Source: Variovorax sp. PAMC28562 (GTDB lineage Bacteria > Pseudomonadota > Gammaproteobacteria > Burkholderiales > Burkholderiaceae_C). From it: a stretch of DNA of 64,000 nucleotides. This document shows positions 29,744-39,400 of the stretch, piece after piece. The stretch is taken from the NCBI RefSeq assembly GCF_014303735.1, contig NZ_CP060296.1, positions 1,313,501 to 1,377,500 on the forward strand. The letters are read 5' to 3'. Each line of letters begins with the position of its first letter. Within the stretch, counting starts at the first letter, position 1. Below the pieces are notes generated by a model that saw nothing but the letters and a program-made list of their open reading frames with translations, did no database searches and had not been told where the DNA came from. A program made the position numbers and the translations under genes.

Positions 29744-29783
29744 ACGCAGCACCCACGACGCATAGAAAGACAAGGAAGAATTC

Positions 29784-30368
29784 ATGAGCGCGAACATCAG
29801 AAAACTCGTTGTGCAAGTCGACGAAATCCGCAAGGAAATGGGCCAGCCCATCGATCCGCCGACGCGTCGTGCCGTCGCCATCGCCGTCATCGAGAACCCG
29901 TACGCCGGCCGCTACAGCGAGAACCTCGACGCGCTGATCGCCATCGGCGAAGAGCTCGGCGCACTGCTCGGACAGAAGGCCGTCGCCGCGTTGGGCATCG
30001 CGCCCGGCGACGTCGAGAGTTACGGCAAGGCGGCCATCGTCGGCGAGGCCGGCGAGCTCGAACATGCGGCGGCCATCCTGCATCCGAAGCTGGGCGCGCC
30101 CCTGCGAGCCGCGGTCGAAAAAGGCGCCGCATTGGTGCCGTCGAGCAAGAAGCGCGGCACGCTCGGCACCGCCATCGACGTGCCGCTCGGTCACAAGGAC
30201 GCCGCATTCGTGCGCAGCCACTTCGACGCGATCGAAGCGCGTGTGTCAGATGCGCCGCGCGCCAACGAGATCGTCGTTGCCGTGGCCGTCACCGACAGCG
30301 GCCGACCACTGCCGCGCATCGGCGGCCTGAAGGCCAGCGAGATCAAAGGCGAAGACGGTCTTCGCTGA
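29784..30368 (+). CDS. DUF1185 ('amino acid synthesis') family protein, copy 2
   Basis: This 194-residue paralogue of the preceding protein carries IENPYAGRYSEN (about residues 36-47), SYGKAAIVGEAGELEH (about 78-93), VPSSKKRGTLG, DVPLGHKDAAFVRSHFDAIEARV and the shared DAPRANEIV ending. The copy-1 sequence aligns along its whole length, with conserved Glu-His and Lys-Lys pairs that may form an active site. Forty bases separate the two genes. Retention of both copies in tandem argues for distinct subunits of one complex. Function is unknown. Confidence 0.8.
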   Translation: MSANIRKLVVQVDEIRKEMGQPIDPPTRRAVAIAVIENPYAGRYSENLDALIAIGEELGALLGQKAVAALGIAPGDVESYGKAAIVGEAGELEHAAAILHPKLGAPLRAAVEKGAALVPSSKKRGTLGTAIDVPLGHKDAAFVRSHFDAIEARVSDAPRANEIVVAVAVTDSGRPLPRIGGLKASEIKGEDGLR

Positions 30369-30378
30369 ACATGAGCAC

Positions 30379-30470
30379 ACCCCCAGCCTTCGCGCACTTC
30401 GTGTCGCTTCACCAACCCCCTTGCAGGGGGCAACACCAGCGGCCGGGCAAAGCCCGTTCCGCGGTGTTCC
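30379..30470. repeat. Structured intergenic repeat, family A, copy 1
   Basis: This roughly 90-base element shares blocks with 46092-46185: GCGCACTTCGTGTCGCTT, a CCCCC-TGCA-GGGGG hairpin, ACACCAGCGG and CCGCGGTGT. The last two can pair to enclose a GGCAAAGCC-like core. It fills most of the gap between the second DUF1185 gene and the ABC receptor gene, and may act in RNA processing or attenuation inside the operon. Confidence 0.7.
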
Positions 30471-30522
30471 CGGCGAAGAGCTACTCATTCGTTACTTGTC
30501 ACCATCCCGAAGGAGTTTTCCG

Positions 30523-31728
30523 ATGAACCCATTGCGTCATGTCTTCAGCGCCGCGGCCCTCGCCGTGTTCGCCATCGCCGTCGTGCCCGCCCATGCGCAG
30601 GGCGTGATCAAGATCGGCGAAGTCAACAGCTACAAGGCGCAGCCCGCCTTCCTCGAGCCCTACAAGAAGGGAATGGAGCTGGCGGTCGAGGAGATCAATG
30701 CCAAGGGCGGCGTCAACGGCAAGAAGGTCGAGCTCATCACGCGTGACGACAACGCGAACCCCGGCGACGCCGTGCGCGTGGCCGAAGAACTGGTGGCGCG
30801 CGAAAAGATCGATGTGCTGACCGGCACCTTCCTGTCGAACACCGGCCTGGCCGTGGCCGACTTCGCCAAGCAAAAGAAAATTTTCTTTCTGGCCGGCGAA
30901 CCACTGACCGACAAGATGACATGGCAGGGCGGCAACGAGTACACCTTCCGCCTGCGCCCCGGTACCTACATGCAGGCCGCGATGCTGGTACCCGAAGCCG
31001 TCAAGCTCAACAAGAAGCGCTGGGCCGTCGTGTACCCCAACTACGAATACGGCCAGTCGGCAGTCGCTGCGTTCAAGACGCTGCTGAAGGCGGCACAGCC
31101 CGATGTCGAGTTCGTGGCCGAGCAGGCGCCGCCGCTGGGCAAGGTCGACGCCGGTGCGGTCGCGCAAGCGCTGGCCGATGCCAAGCCGGACGCCATCTTC
31201 AACGTGCTGTTCGGTGCCGACCTGTCGAAGTTCGTGCGCGAAGGCAATACGCGTGGCCTCTTCAAAGACCGCGCGGTCGTCAGCGTGCTGACCGGCGAGC
31301 CCGAGTATCTCGATCCGCTCAAGGAAGAGACGCCCAACGGCTGGATCGTCACCGGCTACCCGTGGTACGGCATTCAAACGCCCGAGCACAAGGCCTTCTT
31401 CCTGGCCTATCACGCCAAGTACAACGACTATCCGCGCCTCGGCTCGGTGGTCGGATACACCATGATCAAGTCGGTCGCAGCCGGCATCGCCAAGGCGAAG
31501 AGCACCGAGCCGCTGAAGCTGGTCGCCGCCTTCAAGGGCCTGCCGGTCGACACGCCATTCGGCAAGATCACCTACCGCGCCGAAGACCATCAATCGACGA
31601 TGGGTGCGTTCGTCGGCAAGACCAAGAATGAAGGCGGCAAGGGCGTGATGGTCGACTACACGTACTTCGACGGCGCCAAGTTCCAGCCGAGCGCCGCCGA
31701 CGTCAAGAAGTCGCGCGCCGCAGACTGA
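30523..31728 (+). CDS. Branched-chain-type ABC transporter substrate-binding protein
   Basis: This 401-residue periplasmic receptor of the LivK/Peripla_BP_6 class has a signal peptide (hydrophobic core about residues 8-22, cleavage after AHAQ), then GVIKIGEVNSYKAQPAFLEPYKKGMELAVEEINAKGG split across the N-terminal lobe. AGGAG lies seven bases ahead of the ATG at 30523. Receptors of this class bind amino acids but also many aromatic acids and amides. Placement between nicotinate-degradation genes suggests it captures nicotinate, nicotinamide or a related pyridine. The permease and two ATPases follow immediately. Confidence 0.92.
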   Translation: MNPLRHVFSAAALAVFAIAVVPAHAQGVIKIGEVNSYKAQPAFLEPYKKGMELAVEEINAKGGVNGKKVELITRDDNANPGDAVRVAEELVAREKIDVLTGTFLSNTGLAVADFAKQKKIFFLAGEPLTDKMTWQGGNEYTFRLRPGTYMQAAMLVPEAVKLNKKRWAVVYPNYEYGQSAVAAFKTLLKAAQPDVEFVAEQAPPLGKVDAGAVAQALADAKPDAIFNVLFGADLSKFVREGNTRGLFKDRAVVSVLTGEPEYLDPLKEETPNGWIVTGYPWYGIQTPEHKAFFLAYHAKYNDYPRLGSVVGYTMIKSVAAGIAKAKSTEPLKLVAAFKGLPVDTPFGKITYRAEDHQSTMGAFVGKTKNEGGKGVMVDYTYFDGAKFQPSAADVKKSRAAD

Positions 31729-31769
31729 TCGTTCTTTTTTTCGACCGCTAGCTTTCGACTGCCCGACTC

Positions 31770-33716
31770 ATGAGCCTCTCGTCCCTGCTGCTGCAGTTCC
31801 TCACCGGGCTGTCATCGGCTTCTTCGTTGTTCCTCGTGGGCGCGGGTCTGTCGTTGATCTTCGGGGTCACGCGCATCGTCAACTTCGCGCACGGCTCCTT
31901 CTTCATGGTGGGTATCTACATTGCCTACACGCTGGTCGACCGGCTCGGCACCGGGCTCGGTTTCTGGCCGGCCGTCGTGATCGCCGCGCTGGCCGTCGGG
32001 GTGCTCGGCGCGCTGATCGAAATGGTGCTGCTGCGGCGCATCTACAAATCGCCGGAACTGTTCCAGTTGCTGGCCACCTTCGCACTCGTCCTGGTCATCA
32101 AGGACGCGGTGCTCTATCTATGGGGGCCCGACGAATTGCTCGGCCCCCGCGCGCCGGGTTTGTCGGGCGCGGTTGAAATTCTCGGGCGGCAGTTCCCGAC
32201 CTACGACCTGTTTCTGATCGTCGTCGGCCCGGTCGTTCTCGGCCTCATGTGGTTGCTGCTGACACGCACGCGCTTCGGCACGCTGGTGCGCGCCGCCACG
32301 CAAGACCGCGAGATGGTCAGTGCGCTGGGCGTCAACCAGGCGTGGCTCTTTACGGCGGTGTTCGCGCTGGGCGCCATGCTCGCGGGACTCGGTGGTGCGC
32401 TGCAACTGCCGCGCGAGCCGGCCACGCTGGCGATGGACTTGAACACCATCGGTGCCGCCTTTGTTGTGGTGGTTGTCGGCGGCATGGGCTCGATCCCCGG
32501 TGCCTACGTCGCCGCGCTGCTCATCTCCGAAATCAAGGCGGTCTGCATCTGGCTCGGCGTGGTGGAACTCTTCGGCTACAGCGTCTCGTTCTCCAAGCTC
32601 ACGCTGGTGGTCGACTTCATCGTGATGGCGATCGTGCTGGTGTGGCGCCCGTGGGGCCTGTTCGGCCGGCCGCAGGCGCCGAGCCGCTATGTCGGTATGG
32701 CTGAAGAACCATTGCGTCGCGCCAGCAAGGGCTATCTGTGGGCCGTTGCCGTGCTCGGCGTACTGCTGATGGCGATGCCGCTGCTCACGGTCGACTCGCC
32801 GTACACCACGGTGCTGATGATCGACCTGCTGATCGCCGCGCTCTTCGCTGCCAGCCTGCACTTCATCATGGGTCCGGCCGGAATGCATTCGTTCGGCCAC
32901 GCCGCGTATTTCGGCCTGGGTGCCTACGGCGCTGCGCTGCTGGTCAAGGCCAGCGGCCTGCCGATGGAACTCGCGTTGATCGTGGCGCCGCTGGTCGCAG
33001 CCATCGGCGCTTTCGTCTACGGCTGGTTCGCGGTGCGGCTGTCGGGGGTCTATCTGGCGATGCTGACGCTGGCCTTCGCGCAGATCACCTGGGCCATCGT
33101 CTACCAGTGGGATTCGTTCACCGGCGGCAGCAACGGGCTCACCGGCGTCTGGCCGTCGGAATGGCTGTCGGACAAGCGCATGTACTACTGGCTCACGCTG
33201 ATCCTGGTGGCGGCCGGCGTGCTGCTGCTGCGCCGCGTGCTGTTCTCGCCCTTCGGCTACGCGCTGCGCGCCGGGCGTGACTCGGTGCTGCGTGCCGACG
33301 CCATCGGCATCGACGTCAAGCGCATGCAATGGACGGCGTTCGTCATCGCCGGCACCGCAGCCGGTCTAGCGGGCTCGCTCTATGCGTTCTCCAAAGGCAG
33401 CATTTCGCCAGAGAGCCTGAGCGTCGACAAGTCGGTCGACGGGCTCGTCATGGTGTTGTTAGGCGGTGTCCAGACTCTGGCGGGCCCGGTCGTCGGTGCC
33501 GTCACCTTCAGCTGGTTGCACGACACGGTGGCGCGCAATACCGACTACTGGCGCGCGATGCTGGGTGCGATTATTTTGATTTTGGTGCTGCTGTTCCCGC
33601 AGGGCATCGCGGGGTTTTCCAAGCAGATGTTCGACAAGCTGAAACGCAAGACTGTAATGGCGGGGGATACCCCCGTCCCAGCCTTCCCCCGGAAGGGGAA
33701 GGAGCAACTTCCATGA
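31770..33716 (+). CDS. Fused LivH-LivM type ABC permease
   Basis: This 648-residue inner-membrane protein joins both permease subunits of a branched-chain-type importer. The LivH-like half covers about residues 1-300 (early FGVTRIVNFAHGSFFMVG, then TQDREMVSALGVN). The LivM-like half covers about 325-630 (GPAGMHSFGHAAYFGLGAYGA, then RDSVLRADAIGIDVKRMQW). Fused forms are known in Burkholderiales. The last 15 or so residues are Pro/Lys-rich and encoded by a family B repeat shared with 38872-38910. The stop overlaps the next start by ATGA. Confidence 0.92.
   Translation: MSLSSLLLQFLTGLSSASSLFLVGAGLSLIFGVTRIVNFAHGSFFMVGIYIAYTLVDRLGTGLGFWPAVVIAALAVGVLGALIEMVLLRRIYKSPELFQLLATFALVLVIKDAVLYLWGPDELLGPRAPGLSGAVEILGRQFPTYDLFLIVVGPVVLGLMWLLLTRTRFGTLVRAATQDREMVSALGVNQAWLFTAVFALGAMLAGLGGALQLPREPATLAMDLNTIGAAFVVVVVGGMGSIPGAYVAALLISEIKAVCIWLGVVELFGYSVSFSKLTLVVDFIVMAIVLVWRPWGLFGRPQAPSRYVGMAEEPLRRASKGYLWAVAVLGVLLMAMPLLTVDSPYTTVLMIDLLIAALFAASLHFIMGPAGMHSFGHAAYFGLGAYGAALLVKASGLPMELALIVAPLVAAIGAFVYGWFAVRLSGVYLAMLTLAFAQITWAIVYQWDSFTGGSNGLTGVWPSEWLSDKRMYYWLTLILVAAGVLLLRRVLFSPFGYALRAGRDSVLRADAIGIDVKRMQWTAFVIAGTAAGLAGSLYAFSKGSISPESLSVDKSVDGLVMVLLGGVQTLAGPVVGAVTFSWLHDTVARNTDYWRAMLGAIILILVLLFPQGIAGFSKQMFDKLKRKTVMAGDTPVPAFPRKGKEQLP
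33670..33708. repeat. GC-rich repeat, family B, copy 1 (within a coding end)
   Basis: CCCCCGTCCCAGCCTTCCCC followed by a short loop and GGGGAAGG-type complement forms a hairpin. The same unit occurs at 38872-38910. Here it encodes the C-terminus of the permease and also supplies the AGGAG-containing ribosome binding site of the next gene. Confidence 0.7.
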
Positions 33717-34549
33717 ACGCAGACATCGCAACATCCGTGACCGACGTCCCGCTTTTGAAGGTCACCGGCCTCGGCAAATCCTTCGGTGGCGTGAAGGCGG
33801 TCGACGGCATCGACTTCGAGTTGAAGGCCGGCGAACTGCTGGCGCTGATCGGGCCGAACGGCGCGGGCAAGTCGACCACCTTCAACATGGTCAACGGGCA
33901 GCTCAAGGCCGACCAGGGTTCCATCCTGTTCGACGGTCACGAACTGGTGGGCATGAAGCCGCGCGCCATCTGGCGCCTGGGTGTCGGCCGCACCTTCCAG
34001 ATCGCAGAAACCTTCGCTTCACTGACGGTGGTCGAGAACGTGCAGATGGCGATGCTGTCGCACGACGGCAAGCTGTTCTCGATGTGGCGCCGCGCCGCCG
34101 AGCACAAGCGCGACGAGGCCATCGCCTTGCTCGACCAGGTCGGCATGAAGGCGCAGGCCGATCGGCCGTGCAGCGAACTGGCTTACGGTGACGTCAAGCG
34201 CGTCGAGCTCGCCATCGCGATGGCCAACGCACCCAAGCTGCTGTTGATGGACGAGCCCACTGCCGGCATGGCACCTAAGGAGCGCAACTCGCTGATGGCA
34301 CTGACCAAAGACCTCGTGATCAGCCGCGGCTTGGCCGTGCTGTTCACCGAGCACAGCATGGACGTGGTGTTCGCGTACGCCGATCGCATGATCGTGCTGG
34401 CGCGCGGACGCCTGATCGCGCAGGGCAAACCGCTCGAGATCCGCGACCACCCGAAAGTGCAGGAGGTGTACTTCGGCAGCGGCAAGACCTTCGAGAAGAT
34501 CGCGGAGAAAGCGGCGGCTGTGTCGGCCGCATTGGGGGCTGCCGTATGA
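33713..34549 (+). CDS. ABC transporter ATPase, LivG type
   Basis: This 278-residue ATPase has Walker A GPNGAGKST (about residues 44-52), a degenerate signature region reading ELAYGDVKRVELAIAMA in place of LSGGQ (normal for this subfamily) and Walker B LLLMDEPTAGM. It energises import through the fused permease. It overlaps both neighbours by ATGA, giving a strictly coupled permease-LivG-LivF set. Confidence 0.93.
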   Translation: MNADIATSVTDVPLLKVTGLGKSFGGVKAVDGIDFELKAGELLALIGPNGAGKSTTFNMVNGQLKADQGSILFDGHELVGMKPRAIWRLGVGRTFQIAETFASLTVVENVQMAMLSHDGKLFSMWRRAAEHKRDEAIALLDQVGMKAQADRPCSELAYGDVKRVELAIAMANAPKLLLMDEPTAGMAPKERNSLMALTKDLVISRGLAVLFTEHSMDVVFAYADRMIVLARGRLIAQGKPLEIRDHPKVQEVYFGSGKTFEKIAEKAAAVSAALGAAV

Positions 34550-35280
34550 GTGCAAACGAATTGCTGCTCGAAGCCAAGTCGCTCTGCGCCTGGTACGGCG
34601 CAGCGCAAATCCTGTACGACGTCGACCTCGAGGTGCGGCGCGGCGAAGTCGTCGCGTTGATGGGCCGCAACGGCGCCGGCAAGTCGACCACGCTGAAGAC
34701 ACTGATCGGCATGCTGACCAAACGGCGCGGCGCGGTGCGCTTCCTGGGGCACGACATTTCGAAGAGCGAGCCGCATGTGGCGGCGCGCCTCGGGCTCGGC
34801 TTCGTGCCGGAAGACCGGCGCGTGTTCACCGATCTCACGGTGATGGAGAACCTCGAAGTCGGCAAGCAGCCTGAACGGCACTGGACCGACGGCACGGCGG
34901 CACCGGTCTGGACGCCCGAGCGGCTCTTCAAGCTGTTTCCCAATCTCGGCGAAATGCCGAACCGGCCGGGTGGCCGAATGAGCGGCGGCGAGCAGCAGAT
35001 GCTGACCGTCGCGCGCACGCTGATGGGCAACCCGTATCTGGTGCTGCTCGACGAACCGTCAGAAGGCGTCGCGCCGGTCATCGTCGAACAGATGGCCAAC
35101 ATGATCCTCGAGCTCAAGTCGCAGGGCGTCAGCATCCTGCTGTCGGAGCAGAACATGCACTTTGCGGAACTGGTGTCTGATCGCGCTTATGTGCTTGAAA
35201 AAGGTCAGATCCGTTTTCACGCGTCGATGGCCGAGCTTGCCGCCAACGAAGATGTGCGGCGGCAATATCTGAGCGTTTGA
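34546..35280 (+). CDS. ABC transporter ATPase, LivF type
   Basis: This 244-residue ATPase carries Walker A GRNGAGKSTT (about residues 38-47), the signature RMSGGEQQML and Walker B LLLDEPSEGV. The C-terminal MAELAANEDVRRQYLSV ending is typical of LivF. It pairs with the LivG-type subunit as the ATPase heterodimer of the importer. Thirty-six bases separate it from the nicotinamidase gene, consistent with one long transcript. Confidence 0.93.
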   Translation: MSANELLLEAKSLCAWYGAAQILYDVDLEVRRGEVVALMGRNGAGKSTTLKTLIGMLTKRRGAVRFLGHDISKSEPHVAARLGLGFVPEDRRVFTDLTVMENLEVGKQPERHWTDGTAAPVWTPERLFKLFPNLGEMPNRPGGRMSGGEQQMLTVARTLMGNPYLVLLDEPSEGVAPVIVEQMANMILELKSQGVSILLSEQNMHFAELVSDRAYVLEKGQIRFHASMAELAANEDVRRQYLSV

Positions 35281-35316
35281 TTTGTCGCTTCAATCATCCA
35301 GTCAAGGAGCCCCACC

Positions 35317-35961
35317 ATGCATGCAGAGCTGCCCAGCGCATTCAGTCGAACGACACTGATCGTGGTCGACGTGCAGAACGGCTTCATCGACGGCGGTGGC
35401 CTGCCGGTGAAAGGCGGTGCCGAAGTCGTGCCGGTGATCAACCGCCTCGCGTCCGTCTTCGAGAACATCGTCATCACGCAGGATTGGCATCCGCCCGGCC
35501 ATGCCTCTTTCGCGGTCAACCACGCGGGCCGCAGCCCTTACGAGATGGCGACGATGCCGTATGGCGAGCAGGTGCTGTGGCCGGTCCATTGCGTGCAGGG
35601 CACCGCAGACGCCGCGCTGCACAAGGACCTCCACCTTCCCACGGCACAACTCATCATCCGCAAGGGCTTCCATCCGGGCATCGACAGTTATTCAGCCTTC
35701 GAGGAAGCCGATCGAAAGACGTCGACCGGCCTGGCGGCGTACCTGCATGCGCGCGGCATCGACACCGTCTATGTAACCGGACTCGCGACCGACTTCTGCG
35801 TCGCGTGGACCGCGCTCGATGCGCGCACCGCCGGCTTCACCGCGTTCGTCATCGAAGACGCGACGCGTGCGATCGATCTCGATGGCTCGCTCGACAAGGC
35901 CTGGGCGCAGATGGCCGCGCAGGGCGTCGGGCGCATCCAGTCGGCCGAGCTAATCGGTTGA
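35317..35961 (+). CDS. pncA: Nicotinamidase
   Basis: This 214-residue isochorismatase-fold amidase hydrolyses nicotinamide to nicotinate and ammonia. The catalytic triad is intact: Asp18 in VVDVQNGF, Lys116 in RKGFHPG and Cys161 in TDFCVAWTALDA. Metal ligands are Asp56 and His58 in TQDWHPPGH and His91 in WPVHCVQG. Its stop shares a base with the start of nicA. In this operon it probably feeds nicotinamide into catabolism and is not a dedicated NAD-salvage enzyme. Confidence 0.93.
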   Translation: MHAELPSAFSRTTLIVVDVQNGFIDGGGLPVKGGAEVVPVINRLASVFENIVITQDWHPPGHASFAVNHAGRSPYEMATMPYGEQVLWPVHCVQGTADAALHKDLHLPTAQLIIRKGFHPGIDSYSAFEEADRKTSTGLAAYLHARGIDTVYVTGLATDFCVAWTALDARTAGFTAFVIEDATRAIDLDGSLDKAWAQMAAQGVGRIQSAELIG

Positions 35962-36434
35962 TGGACTTTTCCCTGACCGTTAACGGCCGAGCGCAACCGC
36001 TGTCCGTGTCGCGCGAGGCGTCGCTGCTGCACGTGCTGCGCAACGACCTCGGGCTCAACGGGCCCAAGTACGGCTGCGGACTCGGCCAGTGCGGCGCCTG
36101 CACCGTGTGGGTCGACGGCGTGGCGGCGCGCAGTTGCGTGATCCCGGCGCACGGCGTCGAAGGGCGCGAGATCACCACGCTCGAAGGGCTTGGATCGCGC
36201 CATGACTGGCACCCCGTTCAAAAGGCTTTCGAAGACGCGCAGGCGGCGCAATGCGGCTACTGCCTCAACGGCATGGTGATGCAAGCGGCCGCACTGCTGG
36301 CGCGCGAGCCGAATCCCAGCGAAGACCGTATCCGCGCCGAGCTGTCCGGCAACCTGTGCCGTTGCGGCACGCATGTCGAGATCGTTCGCGCGGTCCAGAT
36401 AGCGGCGCTGCGGCTGGCTGAGGCCGCGTCATGA
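35961..36434 (+). CDS. nicA: Nicotinate dehydrogenase, 2Fe-2S subunit
   Basis: This 157-residue protein is an electron-transfer subunit of the xanthine dehydrogenase family with two [2Fe-2S] sites. Cys39, 44, 47 and 59 form the plant-ferredoxin-type site; Cys98, 101, 133 and 135 form the second site in QCGYC and LCRCGTH. As I recall, it is the same length as NicA of Pseudomonas putida. With NicB it hydroxylates nicotinate at C6 to 6-hydroxynicotinate. The start overlaps the nicotinamidase stop by one base and nicB follows after ten bases. Confidence 0.9.
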   Translation: MDFSLTVNGRAQPLSVSREASLLHVLRNDLGLNGPKYGCGLGQCGACTVWVDGVAARSCVIPAHGVEGREITTLEGLGSRHDWHPVQKAFEDAQAAQCGYCLNGMVMQAAALLAREPNPSEDRIRAELSGNLCRCGTHVEIVRAVQIAALRLAEAAS

Positions 36435-36444
36435 GCGCTGCGCA

Positions 36445-39400
36445 ATGACATCGCGGCGGGCCGACCAGCCGCGCACCCGCGCCGACTTCTTGAATGCCGA
36501 TGGCGTGCTCGTCATCGTGCGCGCTACACCGCCGGCGCCGCCGCCGGCCAAGGGCCAGCCTGCGCTCGTGTCGGGCAACCCGGAGGAAGGCGACGAGGTG
36601 CTGCTCGCGGTGTGGGACGACGGCAGCGCGACCGGCTTGAACGGCCACGTCGATCTGGGCACCGGCCTGCAGACCGCACTGGCGCAGATCGTCGCCGAAG
36701 AGCTCGACCTCGGCATGCCGTGCGTGCGCATCATGCTGGGCGACACGGCGCGTGCGCCCAACCAGGGCGGGACCATCGCGAGCGCGTCGATCCAGAACCA
36801 TGCGAGGCCGTTGCGCTTCGCCGCCGCACAGGCGCGAGCCTGGTTGATGGCGCGTGCCGCGGCACGGCTCGGTGCGCCGGCCGACGCGCTGGTCGCTCGT
36901 AACGGCGTGGTTCACTTCGCCGATGCACCGGAGCGCAGCGTCGCTTTCGGCGAGCTCGTGGCCGGCCAGCGCACCGTGCTGCAGCTGGCGCATCACGTCG
37001 AACTGAAGCATCCGGACGACTACCGCATCGTCGGCACTTCGCAGCCGCGCGTCGACATCCCGGCAAAGTTGGCGGGCGAACTCGTCTTCGTGCACGACAT
37101 GCGCGTGCCCGGAATGCTGCACGGCCGCGTGGTGCGCCCACCGTATGCCGGTGCCGACCATGGCGACTTCATCGGCAACACGTTGGAGTCGGTCGATGAG
37201 GCATCGATCGCGCACATCCCCGGCCTGCGTGCGGTGGTGGTGATCCGCGACTTCGTCGGCATCGTGGCGGAGCGCGAAGAGCACGCGGAGCAGGCGCTAC
37301 GCGAACTGCGTGTCACGTGGAAGCCGTGGCCCGGCATGCCCGACCTCGGCGACGTCGCGCAGGCGATTCGCGACAACCCGTCGACGCAGCGGCTGCTGGT
37401 CGACGAGGGCGATGTCGATGGCGCGCTGGCTGCGCTCGGTGCTGCGGGTGGCTCCATGAAGCGGACCTATGTCTGGCCGTACCAGATGCACGCCTCGATC
37501 GGGCCTTCCTGCGCGCTGGCGGAATGGCATGCGGGCGGCGAGGCCGATGCAGAGTCCGATGCAGAAGCCGACCCGCCCATCGTGCTGCGCGTCTGGGCCG
37601 GTTCGCAGAGCCCGCATGTGCTGCGCGACGACCTCGCGACGCTGATGGGCGTGCGCGATGTGCAGGTCGATGTCGTTCGCATGGAAGCGGCCGGCTGCTA
37701 TGGCCGCAACGGCGCCGACGACGTGGCCGCCGATGCCGCCTTGCTGGCGCGTGCCGTCGGCGCGCCGGTGCGGGTGCAGCTCACGCGCGAGCAGGAACAC
37801 GCCTGGGAGCCGAAGGGCGCGGCGCAACTGATGGAGATCGACGGCGGGCTGCTTGCCGATGGCCGTATCGCTGCCTACGACTTCGAGACTTCGTACCCAT
37901 CGAACGGATCGCCGACGCTCGCGTTGCTGCTCACCCGCACCATCGAGCCGGTGCCACACGCCTACGAAATGGGCGACCGTACGGCGCGTCCGCCGTATGC
38001 GGTCGACAACCTGCGCGTCAAGGTCAACGACATGGCGCCGATGGTGCGCGCGTCGTGGTTGCGCGGGGTGTCGGCGCTGCCGAACTCGTTCGCGCACGAG
38101 TCGTACATCGACGAGCTGGCGACAGCCGCCGGAGTCGATCCGGTGCAGTTCCGGCTGCGCCATCTGCACGATCCGCGTGCTGTCGAGCTGGTGCAGGCGA
38201 CCGCGCAGAAAGCCGGCTGGCGCATGCGTACCGGGCCGCAGGAAAACGCCGACGGCGGGCTGGGCGAGGGCGGCGACATCCTCTTTGGCCAGGGCTTCGC
38301 TTATGCGCGCTACGTGCACAGCAAGTGGCCGGGCTTCGGTGCGGCCTGGGCGGCGTGGGTGGCCGATGTCGAGGTCAATCGCAAGACCGGCGAAGTCCAT
38401 GTGCGGCGCGTGGTCGTCGGCCACGATGCGGGACTGACCATCAACCCCGCGGGCGTCGAGCACCAGGTGCACGGCAACGTGATCCAGACCACGAGTCGTG
38501 CGCTGATGGAGGAGGTGCGGTTCGCACCGCAGCAGAAGGCCGGCGAACGCTTGCCCGGCGTGCTGCCGTCCGGCGTCGTCGCGAGCCGCGAATGGGGCAG
38601 CTACCCGATCATCAATTTTCGGCAGGTTCCCGTCATCGAAGTGATCCAGATGGCGCGCCCCGGCGAGCCGCCGCTGGGCGCGGGCGAGTCGTCTTCGGTG
38701 CCGGGGACGGCGGCGATCGCGAATGCGATCTTCGATGCGACGGGGGTGCGGTTTCGGTCGCCACCGTTCACCTCCGAAGTCATCCGTGCTGCGCTCGGCA
38801 GTTCACTCCCTCCCCCGCTGCGGGAGGGCATGGGTGAGGGCATGAAACCGGCGCAACTTGACCTGCGCGTGCCCCCGTCCCAGCCTTCCCCCAAAGGGGG
38901 AAGGCGCAACGCGCGGAGCGTGTGGGCGATGGGGACTGCGTTGGTCATCGGCGGCATCGGTGTCATCGCGGGCCTACTCGGCTGGCGCTCGGTCATCGCG
39001 CCCGTCTCGTTCAGCGCGCCCGTTTACAGCGCCTCGACCATCGAGCGCGGTCGGGTGCTCGCAGCGCTCGGCGATTGCGCCGTGTGCCACACCGCTGCAG
39101 GCGGCGTGCCCAACGCCGGCGGACGTGCGATGGAGACGCCCTTCGGCACGCTCTACGCAACCAACCTCACGCCCGATGCCGACACGGGTCTCGGGCGCTG
39201 GTCGTTCAGCGCATTCCAGCGTGCGATGCGCGAAGGCGTCTCGCGGGATGGCCATCACCTGTACCCCGCATTCCCCTACACCGCCTTCGCGAAGACCAGC
39301 GACGACGATCTTCAATCGCTCTATGCGTACTTCATGTCGCTGCCCGCGGTCCGCGCCGAAACGCCGCCTGCCGAGTTGAAGTTTCCGTTCAGCATTCGCC

